Origin: Geodermatophilus arenarius
Lineage (GTDB): Bacteria > Actinomycetota > Actinomycetes > Mycobacteriales > Geodermatophilaceae
Direction: 5' to 3'
Assembly (NCBI RefSeq): GCF_042654585.1
Contig: NZ_JBHSGR010000017.1
Location: forward strand, 56,753-120,752
Length of the DNA stretch: 64,000 nucleotides
Below the pieces are notes generated by a model. The model was not told the origin of the DNA, did no database searches, and saw only the letters and a program-made list of their open reading frames with translations. Positions 35,553 to 45,667 of the stretch are shown here, piece after piece; the stretch's first letter is position 1, and every line of letters begins with the position of its first letter. A program made the position numbers and the translations under genes.

Positions 35553-36985
35553 GGACCGCCCCGCTCCTGCTCGGTGCCGCGGCCGCCGCCGGCGCCGCGG
35601 CCGCGCGGCGGGTCGCCCGCTTCCGGCCGGTCCCCGCGCCGGTCGAGCCGGCGGACGCCTCAGGTCTGGACCCCGACGCCGCCGCGGCCCGGCTGGCCGA
35701 GCTGATCCGCGTCCCCACCGTCTCCTCGCGCGACCCCGGGCAGGCCGACGCCGCGGCGTTCGAGCGGTTCCGCGAGCGCCTGGCCGAGCTCTACCCGCAC
35801 GCGCACCGGGCGCTCGAGCGCGAGCTGCTGCCCGGCGGGTCGCTGCTGTACCGCTGGCGCAGCGGCACCGACGCACCGCCGCTGGTGCTCATGGCCCACC
35901 ACGACGTCGTCCCGGTGACCGGCCAGGACTGGTCCCGCGACCCGTTCTCCGGCGCGGTCGAGGACGGCTGGGTGCACGGCCGGGGCGCCGTCGACGACAA
36001 GGGCTCGCTGGTGGCGGTCCTCGAGGCGGTCGAGTCCCTGGCCGCCGGGGGACACACCCCGGCACGCGACGTGTACGTCTTCTCCGGCAACGACGAGGAG
36101 GTCCTCGGCGTCGGCGCCCAGGAGGCGGTGGCCGTGTTCCGCGGGCGGGGCATCCGGCCGTGGGCGGTGGTCGACGAGGGCGGTGCCGTGGTGACCGGCG
36201 TCTTCCCGGGCGTGCCGGGGCAGATCGCCGTCGTCGGGCTGGCCGAGAAGGGGCTGCTCGACTGCGAGCTGGTCACCACCGACCCCGGCGGGCACGCGTC
36301 CTCGCCGACGTCGGGCGGTGCCCCGGCCCGCCTGGCCCGCGCGATCCTCCGGCTGGACGCCGCGCCGTTCCCGGCCCGGCTGCACGACGTCGTGCTGGCG
36401 ATGGTCGACGCCGCGGGCCGCCACGCCCCCGGCGCCCACCGCGCGCTGTTCGCGCACGCCCGCCCGCTGCGGCCGCTGCTCGCGACGGCGCTGGCCCGGG
36501 CGAGCCGCGAGGCCAACGCGCTGGTGCGGACGACGGTGGCGGTGACCGAGCTCGAGGGCAGCAGCGCGCGCAACGTGCTGGCCACCCGGGCGCGGGCACA
36601 CCTGAACGTCCGGATCGCGCTGGGCGAGACCGTGCAGTCGACGGTCGAGCGGCTGCGCCGGGTGGTCGCCGACGACCGCGTCGAGGTCCGGGTGCTGTCG
36701 GGCAGCGACCCCTCACCGGTCTCGCGGACCGACACCGAGGCCTACGCGGCGCTCGGGGCCGCGGTGCGGGCGGTGTACCCGGGGGCCGCCGTCGCGCCGT
36801 ACCTGATGGTGCAGGCCAGCGACGCCCGGCACTTCGCGCAGATCAGCGACAGCGTCTACCGGTTCATGCCCTTCGACCTGTCCCGCGGCGAGCTCGACGC
36901 GCTGCACGCCGCCGACGAGCGGATCAGCGTCGCCGCCCTGCACCGGGGCGCGGTCTTCTTCCGGCACCTCATCACGCACCTCTGA
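35549..36985 (+). CDS. M20-family metallopeptidase (PM20D1-like)
   Basis: Protein of 478 residues with an Ala-rich hydrophobic N-terminus (about 4-22) that may be an anchor or signal. The M20 di-zinc site is complete: MAHHDVVPV (first His), GRGAVDDKG (bridging Asp), SGNDEEVLG (catalytic and ligand Glu), VVDEGGAV (Asp/Glu ligand) and SDARHFAQI (last His). A dimerisation/lid domain lies at about 225-340. The pattern and length match PM20D1/carboxypeptidase S-type enzymes that split or form N-acyl amino acids, rather than DapE. GTG start translationally coupled to the MFS gene. A strong hairpin follows. Confidence 0.87.
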   Translation: MRTAPLLLGAAAAAGAAAARRVARFRPVPAPVEPADASGLDPDAAAARLAELIRVPTVSSRDPGQADAAAFERFRERLAELYPHAHRALERELLPGGSLLYRWRSGTDAPPLVLMAHHDVVPVTGQDWSRDPFSGAVEDGWVHGRGAVDDKGSLVAVLEAVESLAAGGHTPARDVYVFSGNDEEVLGVGAQEAVAVFRGRGIRPWAVVDEGGAVVTGVFPGVPGQIAVVGLAEKGLLDCELVTTDPGGHASSPTSGGAPARLARAILRLDAAPFPARLHDVVLAMVDAAGRHAPGAHRALFAHARPLRPLLATALARASREANALVRTTVAVTELEGSSARNVLATRARAHLNVRIALGETVQSTVERLRRVVADDRVEVRVLSGSDPSPVSRTDTEAYAALGAAVRAVYPGAAVAPYLMVQASDARHFAQISDSVYRFMPFDLSRGELDALHAADERISVAALHRGAVFFRHLITHL

Positions 36986-36989
36986 GCGC

Positions 36990-37027
36990 GCTCGTGCTCT
37001 GCCCCCGGGGGTGGGCAGAGCACGAGC
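36990..37027. terminator. 15-bp perfect hairpin between convergent peptidase and DUF5926 genes
   Basis: GCTCGTGCTCTGCCC and GGGCAGAGCACGAGC pair perfectly around CCGGGGGT, four bases after the peptidase stop. There is no T-run. Same design as the hairpins after the groES-like and AGPS-like genes. Confidence 0.78.
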
Positions 37028-37044
37028 GGCGGCGGGAGGAGGCC

Positions 37045-37980
37045 CTACCGGAGCGTGATCTGGCGGGAGAGCAGGCCGGCGCGGGCGCGGCGCTCGTCGG
37101 CGGTCAGCGGATCGGTCACCGTCAGCGCCTGCTCCAGGCGGGTGGCGAACTCGGCCGCGGGGCCGGCCCACTCCTGCGCGGGGGTGTCGGCCGGCAGGTC
37201 CCACACCGGGACGACGAGCCCGTGCGCGCGGAAGGCGCCGGCGTACCGGGTCCCCTCGCCCAGCAGCAGCTGCTCGGACGCCGAGAGCCGGGCCAGCGCG
37301 TCGAGCAGCGGCTCCTCGGCCTCGGGCCGCACCCAGCGCAGGTGCGCCCGCTCGTTGCCCGGCCGCACCCAGTAGGCGGCCCCCAGGCCCTCCAGCCGCT
37401 CGGTCGGCAGCACCGCCTCGTTGGCCCGCTCCAGCCCGGCCTGCGCGGCGGGGTTCGGGTCGGTGCCCTCCAGCCAGAAGCCGAAGTCGGGGTGCACGGT
37501 GACCTCGAGCGGGACGGTGGGGTCGAGCAGCTCCTGCAGCCGCGGCCCGGCCGAGCCGGCCGAGCCGATCGGGCCCGGGTCGACCGGCGCGCCGGCCGGC
37601 GAGTCCAGCGCGGCGGCGAGCGCGGTGCCGATGTCCCTGCTGACGTCGTCGGAGGAGGCCTGCAGCTGGACGCCGAGCAGGATCTCGCCGTTGCTGCGGA
37701 CCAGCGCCGGCGCACCGCCGGGCAGCACGCTGGCGAGGGTCACGTCGCGGCCGTCGGTGGTCCTCAGCGGCGCGGTGGCGGCGGGCACCAGCTCGCGCAG
37801 CGCCACCCAGTCCGGCTCGCCGGGCAGGCCCTCGAAGGGGCGGGTCACCGGGGGTGCGTAGCCCGAGCCGTGGCAGTGCTTGTACCGGCGGCCCGAGCCG
37901 CACGGGCACGGGGCCTTCGGGTTGATCCCACCCTCGACGGCGGCGGGCGCGGAACGGCGGCGGGTCGCGGAACGGGCCAT
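37045..37980 (-). CDS. DUF5926-like protein with N-terminal SEC-C zinc motif
   Basis: Cytosolic protein of 311 residues. After a basic start (ARSATRRRSAP) comes the SEC-C motif APCPCGSGRRYKHCHG (about residues 24-39; CxC-x8-CH), which binds zinc and in SecA contacts SecB or ribosomes. The remaining 270 residues are an acidic, Leu/Ala/Glu-rich domain found across actinobacteria as DUF5926. Function is unknown. ATG start. Divergent from the P450 gene across 57 bp. The SEC-C motif is directly visible; the DUF assignment is from memory of the family's length and layout. Confidence 0.8.
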   Translation of the reverse strand: MARSATRRRSAPAAVEGGINPKAPCPCGSGRRYKHCHGSGYAPPVTRPFEGLPGEPDWVALRELVPAATAPLRTTDGRDVTLASVLPGGAPALVRSNGEILLGVQLQASSDDVSRDIGTALAAALDSPAGAPVDPGPIGSAGSAGPRLQELLDPTVPLEVTVHPDFGFWLEGTDPNPAAQAGLERANEAVLPTERLEGLGAAYWVRPGNERAHLRWVRPEAEEPLLDALARLSASEQLLLGEGTRYAGAFRAHGLVVPVWDLPADTPAQEWAGPAAEFATRLEQALTVTDPLTADERRARAGLLSRQITLR

Positions 37981-38037
37981 GCGGCCCAGGGTATGTGGGG
38001 CCGGGACGGGGTCCCGCGGGCCATAGGCTTCGGCGTC

Positions 38038-39246
38038 GTGACCTCCCTGGCGGCACCGCTCGACCTCACCGACCCGGCCGTCGTCGCCGACCCCTACCCC
38101 GCCTTCGCCGCCGCCCGCGCCGTCGCCCCGGTCCAGTGGCACGAGGGCCTGCGGCTGTGGCTGGCGTTCACCCACGCCGGGAGCAACGCCGTCCTGCGGG
38201 ACCGGCGGCTGGGCCGGATCTGGCGGGACCGGGAGCCGGAGGAGCGGTTCGGGCAGTTCAACCTCATCCACCGCAACGCCGTCCTCGAGATGGAGCCGCC
38301 CGACCACACCCGGCTGCGCCGGCTGGTCAGCGCGGCCTTCGCCCGCGGGCACGTCGAGCGGCTGCGCCCGTGGGTCGAGCACCTGGCCGGCGAGCTGGTC
38401 GACGGGCTGGTGGCGCGCTCCGGCGGCAGCGAGCCCGTCGACGTCCTCTCGGGGATGGCCGAGGAGCTGCCGGTCGCGGTCATCGCGGAGCTGCTCGGCG
38501 TCCCGGAGGCGGACCGGCCACTGCTGCGCCCCTGGTCCAACGCGATCGTGAAGATGTACGAGTACGGCCGGACCACGGCGGTCGAGGACGCCGCCGAGCG
38601 CGCCGCCGCGGAGTTCGTCGCCTACCTGCGCGACCTGGCCACCGAGCGCCGCCGCGCCCCCGGCGAGGACCTGCTGTCGCACCTGGTCACCGTGCGCGAC
38701 GCCGACGGCGACCGGCTCACCGAGGACGAGCTGGTCACCACGTGCATCCTGCTGCTCAACGCCGGCCACGAGGCGACGGTCAACGTCAGCGGCAACGGCC
38801 TGCTCGCGCTGCTCGAGCACCCCGACCAGCTGGCGCGGCTGCGGACCGACCCGGCGCTCCTGCCGACGGCGGTCGAGGAGCTCATGCGGTTCGACTCGCC
38901 GCTGCAGCTGTTCGAGCGCACCGCGACCGCCGACGTCGAGGTCGGCGGCGTCACCGTGCGGGAGGGGGAGAAGGTCGCCGCGCTGCTGGGTGCCGCCAAC
39001 CGCGACCCCGCCGTCTTCGCCGCCCCCGACACCCTCGACGTCGGCCGCCGCGACAACCCGCACATCTCCTTCGGCGCGGGCGTGCACTTCTGCATCGGGG
39101 CGCCACTGGCCCGCGTGGAGCTGCAGGCCTCCTTCGGCGCGCTGCTGGGGCGCACCAGCGACCTGCAGCTCGCCCGCCCGGCGCGGCGCCGTCCGGAGTT
39201 CGTCATCCGCGGCCTGGCCGAGCTGCCCGTCGTCCTGACCCGGTAG
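38038..39246 (+). CDS. Cytochrome P450
   Basis: Soluble bacterial P450 of 402 residues. I-helix oxygen-activation motif LLNAGHEATVN (AGxxT type), ExxR in VEELMRFDS, the aromatic/PERF-like region and the haem loop SFGAGVHFCIGAPLARVE with Cys352 as axial ligand. Monooxygenase activity needs ferredoxin and reductase partners, which are not adjacent. GTG start. Its TAG stop shares one base with the GTG of the AlkD-like gene. Substrate unknown; many actinobacterial class I P450s of this size act on terpenoids, polyketides or xenobiotics. Confidence 0.92.
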   Translation: MTSLAAPLDLTDPAVVADPYPAFAAARAVAPVQWHEGLRLWLAFTHAGSNAVLRDRRLGRIWRDREPEERFGQFNLIHRNAVLEMEPPDHTRLRRLVSAAFARGHVERLRPWVEHLAGELVDGLVARSGGSEPVDVLSGMAEELPVAVIAELLGVPEADRPLLRPWSNAIVKMYEYGRTTAVEDAAERAAAEFVAYLRDLATERRRAPGEDLLSHLVTVRDADGDRLTEDELVTTCILLLNAGHEATVNVSGNGLLALLEHPDQLARLRTDPALLPTAVEELMRFDSPLQLFERTATADVEVGGVTVREGEKVAALLGAANRDPAVFAAPDTLDVGRRDNPHISFGAGVHFCIGAPLARVELQASFGALLGRTSDLQLARPARRRPEFVIRGLAELPVVLTR

Positions 39247-39908
39247 TGGCCGCGACCGCGGAGGTGCTCGGCCGGCTCCGGGAGCTGGCCGACCCGTCGC
39301 GGCTGGCCGGCATGGCCCGTCACGGCGTCGGCGGCGCGCAGACCCTCGGCGTCACGGTCGCCGAGCTGCGCACGCTGGCGAGGGAGCTGGGCCGCGACCA
39401 CGCGCTGGCCGCCGGGCTGTGGGACTCCGGCGTCCACGAGGCCCGGATCCTGGCCGGCATGGTCGAGGAGCCGGCCGCGGTGGACGCCGCGCAGCTCGAC
39501 GCGTGGGCGGCCGGGTTCGACTCCTGGGACCTGTGCGACCAGGTCTGCCAGAACCTCGTGCGGCACACCCCGTTCGCCTGGGACCGGGCGCTGGCGTGGA
39601 GCGGGCGGCCGGAGGAGTTCGTCAAGCGCGCCGGGTTCGCCGTCATGGCCGGGCTGGCGGTGGCGGACAAGGGCGCGGACGACGACCGGTTCGAGCCGTT
39701 CCTGCGCGCGGTCGCCGAGCGGGCCGACGACGACCGGCCGATCGTCCGCAAGGGCGCGAGCTGGGCGCTGCGGCAGGTCGGCAAGCGCAGCCCCGGCCTG
39801 CACGGCCGCGCCGTCGCGACGGCACGGGAGCTGCGGTCGGGCGGCCCCGGCGCCCGCTGGGTCGGCACCGACGCCCTGAGGGAGCTGGAGCGGCGTCCTC
39901 CGCGGTGA
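39246..39908 (+). CDS. DNA alkylation repair protein, AlkD-like HEAT-repeat
   Basis: All-helical protein of 220 residues. It has the AlkD/DUF family pattern: VTVAELRTLARELGRDHALA near residue 38, LWDSGVHEARILAGMV, then SWDLCDQVCQNLV and a tail VRKGASWALRQVGKR. These are the HEAT-like repeats that wrap DNA and help excise positively charged alkylated bases. The WD of SWDLCDQ matches the conserved Trp/Asp active-site region. GTG start overlapping the P450 stop by one base, so coupled expression is likely although no functional tie is obvious. Glycosylase activity is inferred from the family. Confidence 0.85.
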   Translation: MAATAEVLGRLRELADPSRLAGMARHGVGGAQTLGVTVAELRTLARELGRDHALAAGLWDSGVHEARILAGMVEEPAAVDAAQLDAWAAGFDSWDLCDQVCQNLVRHTPFAWDRALAWSGRPEEFVKRAGFAVMAGLAVADKGADDDRFEPFLRAVAERADDDRPIVRKGASWALRQVGKRSPGLHGRAVATARELRSGGPGARWVGTDALRELERRPPR

Positions 39909-40001
39909 CCGGGCCGTGACCGGATCGTGACCGGATGCGACTGGGGCGGGCCGGCCCTGCCGATGCGTCTCCAGGGTGGGACGGAGCGGCGAGGAGGACC
40001 G

Positions 40002-40538
40002 GTGGCAGCAGAGCAGGACGCGGAGTTCACCGCGTTCGTCAGGGACGCCGGCCCGGCGCTGCTGCGCACCGCCTGCCTGCTCACCGGCGACCGGCACCGC
40101 GGCGAGGACCTGCTGCAGACGGCACTGGCGCGCACCTACGCCCGCTGGGCGCGGGTGCGGGAGACCGACGACCCGACGGCCTACGTACGCCGGGTCGTCG
40201 TCAACAGCCACCTCAGCTGGCGGCGGCTGCTGAGCAGTGGCGAGCAGGTGGTCGAGTCGCTGCCCGACCGCTCCGACGGCCGCGACCTGCAGGTCGCGTA
40301 CGCCCAGACCGACGAGCTGCGAGCCGCGCTGCTGCACCTGTCGCCGCGGGTCCGCACCGCTGTCGTCCTCCGCTACTACGAGGACCTCAGCGAGGCCGAC
40401 ACCGCCCGGCTCATGCGGTGCTCGACCAGCACCGTCAACAACCACGTCACCCGCGGGCTCGCCGTCCTCCGGACGCTGCTCGCCCCCGCCGGCCTGACCA
40501 ACCCCACCGCGGCACCCGTGTCGAGGAGGTCCTCGTGA
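40002..40538 (+). CDS. SigE-family ECF RNA polymerase sigma factor
   Basis: Sigma-70 family protein of 178 residues. Region 2 reads LLTGDRHRGEDLLQTALART and YVRRVVVNSHLSWRRLL; region 4 reads RVRTAVVLRYYEDLSEADTA with the helix-turn-helix LMRCSTSTVNNHVTRGLAVL. This matches the actinobacterial SigE family. The GTG is chosen for its GAGGAGG ribosome-binding site four to five bases upstream; a longer in-frame start would add 25 residues lacking family character. The stop overlaps the GTG of the membrane partner (GTGA), so that partner is the likely cognate regulator. Confidence 0.88.
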   Translation: MAAEQDAEFTAFVRDAGPALLRTACLLTGDRHRGEDLLQTALARTYARWARVRETDDPTAYVRRVVVNSHLSWRRLLSSGEQVVESLPDRSDGRDLQVAYAQTDELRAALLHLSPRVRTAVVLRYYEDLSEADTARLMRCSTSTVNNHVTRGLAVLRTLLAPAGLTNPTAAPVSRRSS

Positions 40539-41476
40539 CCGACGTCGAGTCCCACCTGCGCGCCCGGCTGGGCGCCGTCGCCGAGGACCTGACCGGCCCT
40601 GACGACACCGTGTCGGCGCCGGCGGCCATCGCCCGGTACCGGCAGCGCCGGAGGACCCGGGTCGTGCTGACCGCCGCGACCGCGGCCGTCGCCGCCGTCG
40701 TGGTCGCCGTCCCCGCCGCGGTGGGCGGGCCCGCACGTGGCTCCGGCGAGGTCGCCGGTGCGGACCGCACACCGGAACCCACTCCGACCTCCACCCCGGA
40801 CCGTGAGGCCGAGCTCGCCGCTCGTGAGGCGGCCGCGCGCGCGGCAGCGGCGTCCCGGTCGGCGCAGTGGGCGGCCGAGGCCGCTGCCGCCCAGGCGGCC
40901 GCACAGCCCGAGCTCGACGCCGTCGTCTCGGAGCTCGGCGGCCCGGTCACGCTGGGCTCTCCGGCGGAGTGGGACCGGTGGCTGCCGGACGGCAGGCCGT
41001 ACCCCGGCGACGACCTCGAGGACGACCTGTCCACCTGCCCGGTCCTGTCCGCCCGGCTCGGTGAGGTCACCGGCCGGGAGATGAGCTACTGGGCCGGGAC
41101 GCTGCCCAACGGGCCCGCCGGGTGCACCTGGGTCCCCGTGCCCCTGGTGTACGACACCGTCGACCACGACACCGTGGTCAGCGTCGGCTTCCTCGCCGAC
41201 GGGACGACCGTGGAGGAGTACGCCCGGGACGCGCGGCAGGGCCCCGGCCAGGGCGTCGCACCGTGCCCGCGGGCCGACGTGCCCTCCGCGCCCGGAGGTG
41301 CTCTGCTGCTGCGGTGCGAGTCGTCGGGCACGACCAGCTACACGCTCGTCGTGCCCGACACGCGGCTCGAGGGCGGGGTCTGGTTCCTGGTGGTCTCCAC
41401 CGACGAGCGGGCGACGGCCCCCGCGGCCGACGTCCTCCCCGCGCTGGTCGAGGGTGTGACCGCCGCGTTCGGCTGA
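40535..41476 (+). CDS. Single-pass membrane protein coupled to the sigma factor, possible anti-sigma/sensor
   Basis: Protein of 313 residues. Residues 1-40 form a cytosolic segment (VTDVESHLRARLGAVAEDL), then one membrane helix VVLTAATAAVAAVVVAVPAAV (about 44-64). A Pro/Thr/Glu linker and an Ala/Glu coiled segment (about 90-130) lead to an extracytoplasmic domain (about 130-313) with four Cys that may form disulfides. The cytosolic part lacks the ZAS His/Cys motif, so it is not a classical zinc anti-sigma. Position and overlapping start argue that it controls the sigma factor. The extracellular domain is not recognised. Confidence 0.72.
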   Translation: MTDVESHLRARLGAVAEDLTGPDDTVSAPAAIARYRQRRRTRVVLTAATAAVAAVVVAVPAAVGGPARGSGEVAGADRTPEPTPTSTPDREAELAAREAAARAAAASRSAQWAAEAAAAQAAAQPELDAVVSELGGPVTLGSPAEWDRWLPDGRPYPGDDLEDDLSTCPVLSARLGEVTGREMSYWAGTLPNGPAGCTWVPVPLVYDTVDHDTVVSVGFLADGTTVEEYARDARQGPGQGVAPCPRADVPSAPGGALLLRCESSGTTSYTLVVPDTRLEGGVWFLVVSTDERATAPAADVLPALVEGVTAAFG

Positions 41477-41525
41477 CCGGCCGGCACCTGTGGATCGTGA
41501 GCGCGGTCACTGGCACGATGCCGCC

Positions 41526-43138
<1,613 letters not shown>

Positions 43139-43142
<4 letters not shown>

Positions 43143-43471
43143 CGGACGAAGGGCGGCCGGCCGGTCTCGCTCACCAGGGGCCGGCCCGCCGCCTCCCACT
43201 CCCCCATGCCGCCGCCGACGTTCACCGCGTCGTAGCCGTTGAGGTTGAGCCACGCGGCGACCCGCGCCGAGCGCCCGCCGCTGCGGCAGACGACGTAGAC
43301 CGGGTCGCCGTCGGGGACCTCGTCGAGCCGGGCCGGGACGTCGCCCATCGGGATGTGCGTGGCGCCCTCGGCGTGCCCTGCCACCCACTCGCCGTCCTCG
43401 CGGACGTCGAGGAGCACGGCGTCCTCGGGCACCTCGGCGGCGGACACGGTCGGGACCTGCTGGGGCATCAT
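43139..43471 (-). CDS. Single-domain rhodanese-like protein
   Basis: Cytosolic protein of 110 residues. DAVLLDVREDGEWVAGHAEG and IPMGDVPARLDEV are rhodanese CH2-type motifs, and the active loop VYVVCRSGGRSARVA carries the catalytic Cys (CRSGGRS). It may transfer sulfane sulfur as in thiosulfate sulfurtransferase; the acceptor is unknown. Two adjacent ATG codons are possible starts; GGGAGGAT precedes them. Divergent from the PH-domain gene, with which it shares an inverted repeat covering both ribosome-binding sites. Confidence 0.9.
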
Positions 43472-43473
43472 GC

Positions 43474-43534
43474 GCCCGATCCTCCCAGCCCCGGCGCAGG
43501 GACCCGGCCGCGCCGGGGGCTGGGAGGATCGGGC
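43474..43534. promoter_or_regulatory. Near-perfect 23-bp inverted repeat containing both divergent ribosome-binding sites
   Basis: The left arm (43474-43496, GCCCGATCCTCCCAGCCCCG and on) and right arm (43511-43534, ending CTGGGAGGATCGGGC) are mirror images apart from one extra C/G. Each arm holds the GGGAGGAT ribosome-binding site of the gene it faces, rhodanese to the left and PH protein to the right, with the two start codons just outside the arms. Only 14 bases separate the arms, so any full-length read-through RNA would form a hairpin hiding the site. Confidence 0.8.
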
Positions 43535-43535
43535 C

Positions 43536-44054
43536 GTGACGTCCGCTCCCCCCGCGCCCCCGGTCCGCGAGCCGGCCTGGTCGCTGTCGCGCTCGGCCAT
43601 CTGGCTGTGGGTCACCCAGGGCGTCATCGGCACGCTCGTCTACGGCGTGCTCGTGGCGGTGCTCGTGCTGACCGTGCCGGCGTCGGTGGGCGGGCCGGTG
43701 CCGGTCCTGCGGTGGCTGCTGCCGGTGCTCCTGGTCGGGTACGCGGTGGTGGCGATCGGGGTGCGGCCCTGGATCCGCTACCGGGTGCACCGCTGGGAGG
43801 TCACCGCGGACGCGGTGCACACCCTCACCGGCTGGCTGAGCCGCACCTGGACGCTGGTGCCGGTCGCCCGGATCCAGACCGTCGACGTCACCCGCGGCGT
43901 GCTGCAGCAGCTCTACGGGCTGGCCAGCGTCGCGGTGCTGACCGCCTCGTCGCAGGGCACCGTCCGGGTGCCGCACCTGGAGGTCGCCGTCGCCGAGCGG
44001 GTGGCCGACGACCTGGCCCGCCGGGCCGAGCAGGTGCGGGACGAGGCCACGTGA
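43536..44054 (+). CDS. PH domain-containing membrane protein (YdbS-like)
   Basis: Protein of 172 residues with two membrane helices (about 30-50 and 63-82) followed by a bacterial PH (bPH2) domain: RYRVHRWEVTADAVHTLTGW, LVPVARIQTVDVTRG and LYGLASVAVLTAS. YdbS/YdbT-type pairs are membrane proteins of uncertain function; in Bacillus they are linked to bacteriocin resistance. GTG start. The stop overlaps the GTG of the second PH gene, so the two form one translational unit. Confidence 0.85.
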   Translation: MTSAPPAPPVREPAWSLSRSAIWLWVTQGVIGTLVYGVLVAVLVLTVPASVGGPVPVLRWLLPVLLVGYAVVAIGVRPWIRYRVHRWEVTADAVHTLTGWLSRTWTLVPVARIQTVDVTRGVLQQLYGLASVAVLTASSQGTVRVPHLEVAVAERVADDLARRAEQVRDEAT

Positions 44055-45559
44055 CGGACCCGGTCCTGACGGCGCCCGAGACGACCGCCCCTCGGCGCAC
44101 CTCGCCGCTGGTCGTGCTCGTGCACACCGTCACCTTCCGCCAGGCCCGGCAGGTGGTGCCGGCGGCGATCCCCGTCGTCGCCGCGGTGGGCGTGGACGGG
44201 CCGGGGGTCGTCGTCGCGCTGGTCGTGGCGGTGACGGCGCTGTCGCTGCTGTTCGCCGCGCTGACGTGGTGGCGGACCACCTACCTCGACACCGCGTCCG
44301 CGGTGGTCGTCACGCGCGGCCTGCTCGCGCGGTCGGTGCGCACGGTGCCCAACGACCGGATCCGCGGCGTGGAGGTCGAGGCGCCGGCGCTGCACCGGCT
44401 GTTCGGGCTGGTCCGCGTCCGCGTCGACGCCGCGGCCGGCACGCTCACCGGCGGGGACGAGGAGGTCGTCGTCGACGGCGTCCCGCGGGCGGAGGGCGAC
44501 CGGCTGCGGACCTCGGTGCTCACCCACCGGCGGGCCGCGGCGGTGTCCCCCGGCACGGACCCGTCCGCCCCGCCGCCGGAGGAGCCGGCCGAGCAGGAGC
44601 TGGCCCGGTTCGACCGGCGCTGGCTGCTGTACGCGCCGCTGGTCGCGAGCTACCTCGCCGTGCCGCTGGCCGCCGTCGGCGCGCTGTCGCGGCTGCTGCA
44701 GGAGCTGCCCCGGGACCTGCGCCCCGACCTCACCGGCCCCGACCTCACCGACGTCCGCGTCCTCGTCGTCACCGCGGTGGTCGCGGTGGTGCTGCTCGCG
44801 GTCGGGGCGGTCGCCGGGGCGGCGGTGGTCAACTGGGGCTTCCGGCTGGTGCGCCGCGGGGGCTCGCTGGTCGCCGTCCGTGGGCTGGTGACCCGGCGGC
44901 ACACCGAGCTGGAGGTGGACCGGATCCGCGGCGGCACCCTCGCCGAGGGGTTGGGCATGCGGCTGGTGCGGGCCGCGCGGGTCAACGCCCTGGTCACCGG
45001 CCTGGGCGCGGCCAGCCGGCGCGGCCAGCTGTTCCCCCTGGGCCCGCGCGCGGAGGCGGTGCGGCTGCTCGGCCTGCTGGTCGACGACCCGGGCCCGCTG
45101 GCGCCGCACCCGCCCGCCGCCCGCCGGCGGGCGGTGGTCCGCGCGGTCGGCACTGGGCTGCTCGTCGCCGCGGCCGGGGCCGCGCTGACGGTCCTCACCG
45201 GCTTCTGGGGCGTGCTCGCCGCCGGGATCGTGCTCACCGTGCTCGGCGTGCCGCTGGGCCTCGGCCGCTACGCCGCGCTCGGCCACGCCACCGGGCCCGG
45301 CTCGTTCAGCGTGCGCAGCGGGCTGCTGGTGCGCGAGCAGGCGGTGCTGCAGCGGCGGGCCGTCGTCGGCTGGCAGGTCCGGCAGACCTGGTTCCAGCGG
45401 CGCGCGGGCCTGGCCACCGTCGTGGCCTGCGTCGGCGCGGGCAACGGCGGCTACGCCGCGGTCGACATGGCCGCCGACGACGTCGCGGCCTTCACCGTCG
45501 CCGCGTCGGGACCGTGGGCCGCGGCGCCCGGCACGGGAGCGCCCCGCCCGACCGGCTGA
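44051..45559 (+). CDS. PH domain-containing membrane protein (YdbT-like, multiple bPH2 domains)
   Basis: Protein of 502 residues with three pairs of membrane helices (about 35-75, 195-265, 355-395), each followed by a bPH2 domain. The repeated pattern is [R/T]VPNDRIRGVEVEAPALHRLFGL in the first, ELEVDRIRGGTLAEGLGMRL in the second and VRSGLLVREQAVLQRRAV in the third. Layout and size match YdbT. Coupled by GTGA overlap to the two-helix partner. Likely a heteromeric membrane complex at the cytoplasmic membrane; biochemical function is unknown. Confidence 0.85.
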   Translation: MTDPVLTAPETTAPRRTSPLVVLVHTVTFRQARQVVPAAIPVVAAVGVDGPGVVVALVVAVTALSLLFAALTWWRTTYLDTASAVVVTRGLLARSVRTVPNDRIRGVEVEAPALHRLFGLVRVRVDAAAGTLTGGDEEVVVDGVPRAEGDRLRTSVLTHRRAAAVSPGTDPSAPPPEEPAEQELARFDRRWLLYAPLVASYLAVPLAAVGALSRLLQELPRDLRPDLTGPDLTDVRVLVVTAVVAVVLLAVGAVAGAAVVNWGFRLVRRGGSLVAVRGLVTRRHTELEVDRIRGGTLAEGLGMRLVRAARVNALVTGLGAASRRGQLFPLGPRAEAVRLLGLLVDDPGPLAPHPPAARRRAVVRAVGTGLLVAAAGAALTVLTGFWGVLAAGIVLTVLGVPLGLGRYAALGHATGPGSFSVRSGLLVREQAVLQRRAVVGWQVRQTWFQRRAGLATVVACVGAGNGGYAAVDMAADDVAAFTVAASGPWAAAPGTGAPRPTG

Positions 45560-45667
45560 CCGGGGAGGTCGCTGGCCCGTCGGGGCCAGGTCACCGGAAC
45601 GCGGGAGTGTCGATCATCTGCCCGGGTAGCCCGGCGCTCGATGACCGCTGCCACGCGGTACGCCCGC

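Noticed and set aside
31914..35876. A 1320-codon minus-strand open frame spanning arcA and the MFS gene
   Set aside because: Only its last 255 codons (the SDR) have domain signal. The rest is an Arg/His/Asp-rich antisense shadow of arcA and MFS, produced by the high-GC codon pattern.
37045..37980. Reading the SEC-C protein as a SecA or SecA-like translocase
   Set aside because: Only the short zinc motif is shared; there is no DEAD motor, Walker motif or preprotein-binding domain.
36160..38037. Long in-frame upstream extension of the P450 gene
   Set aside because: It overlaps the M20 peptidase and DUF5926 genes and lacks protein-like composition. The P450 begins normally at the GTG at 38038.
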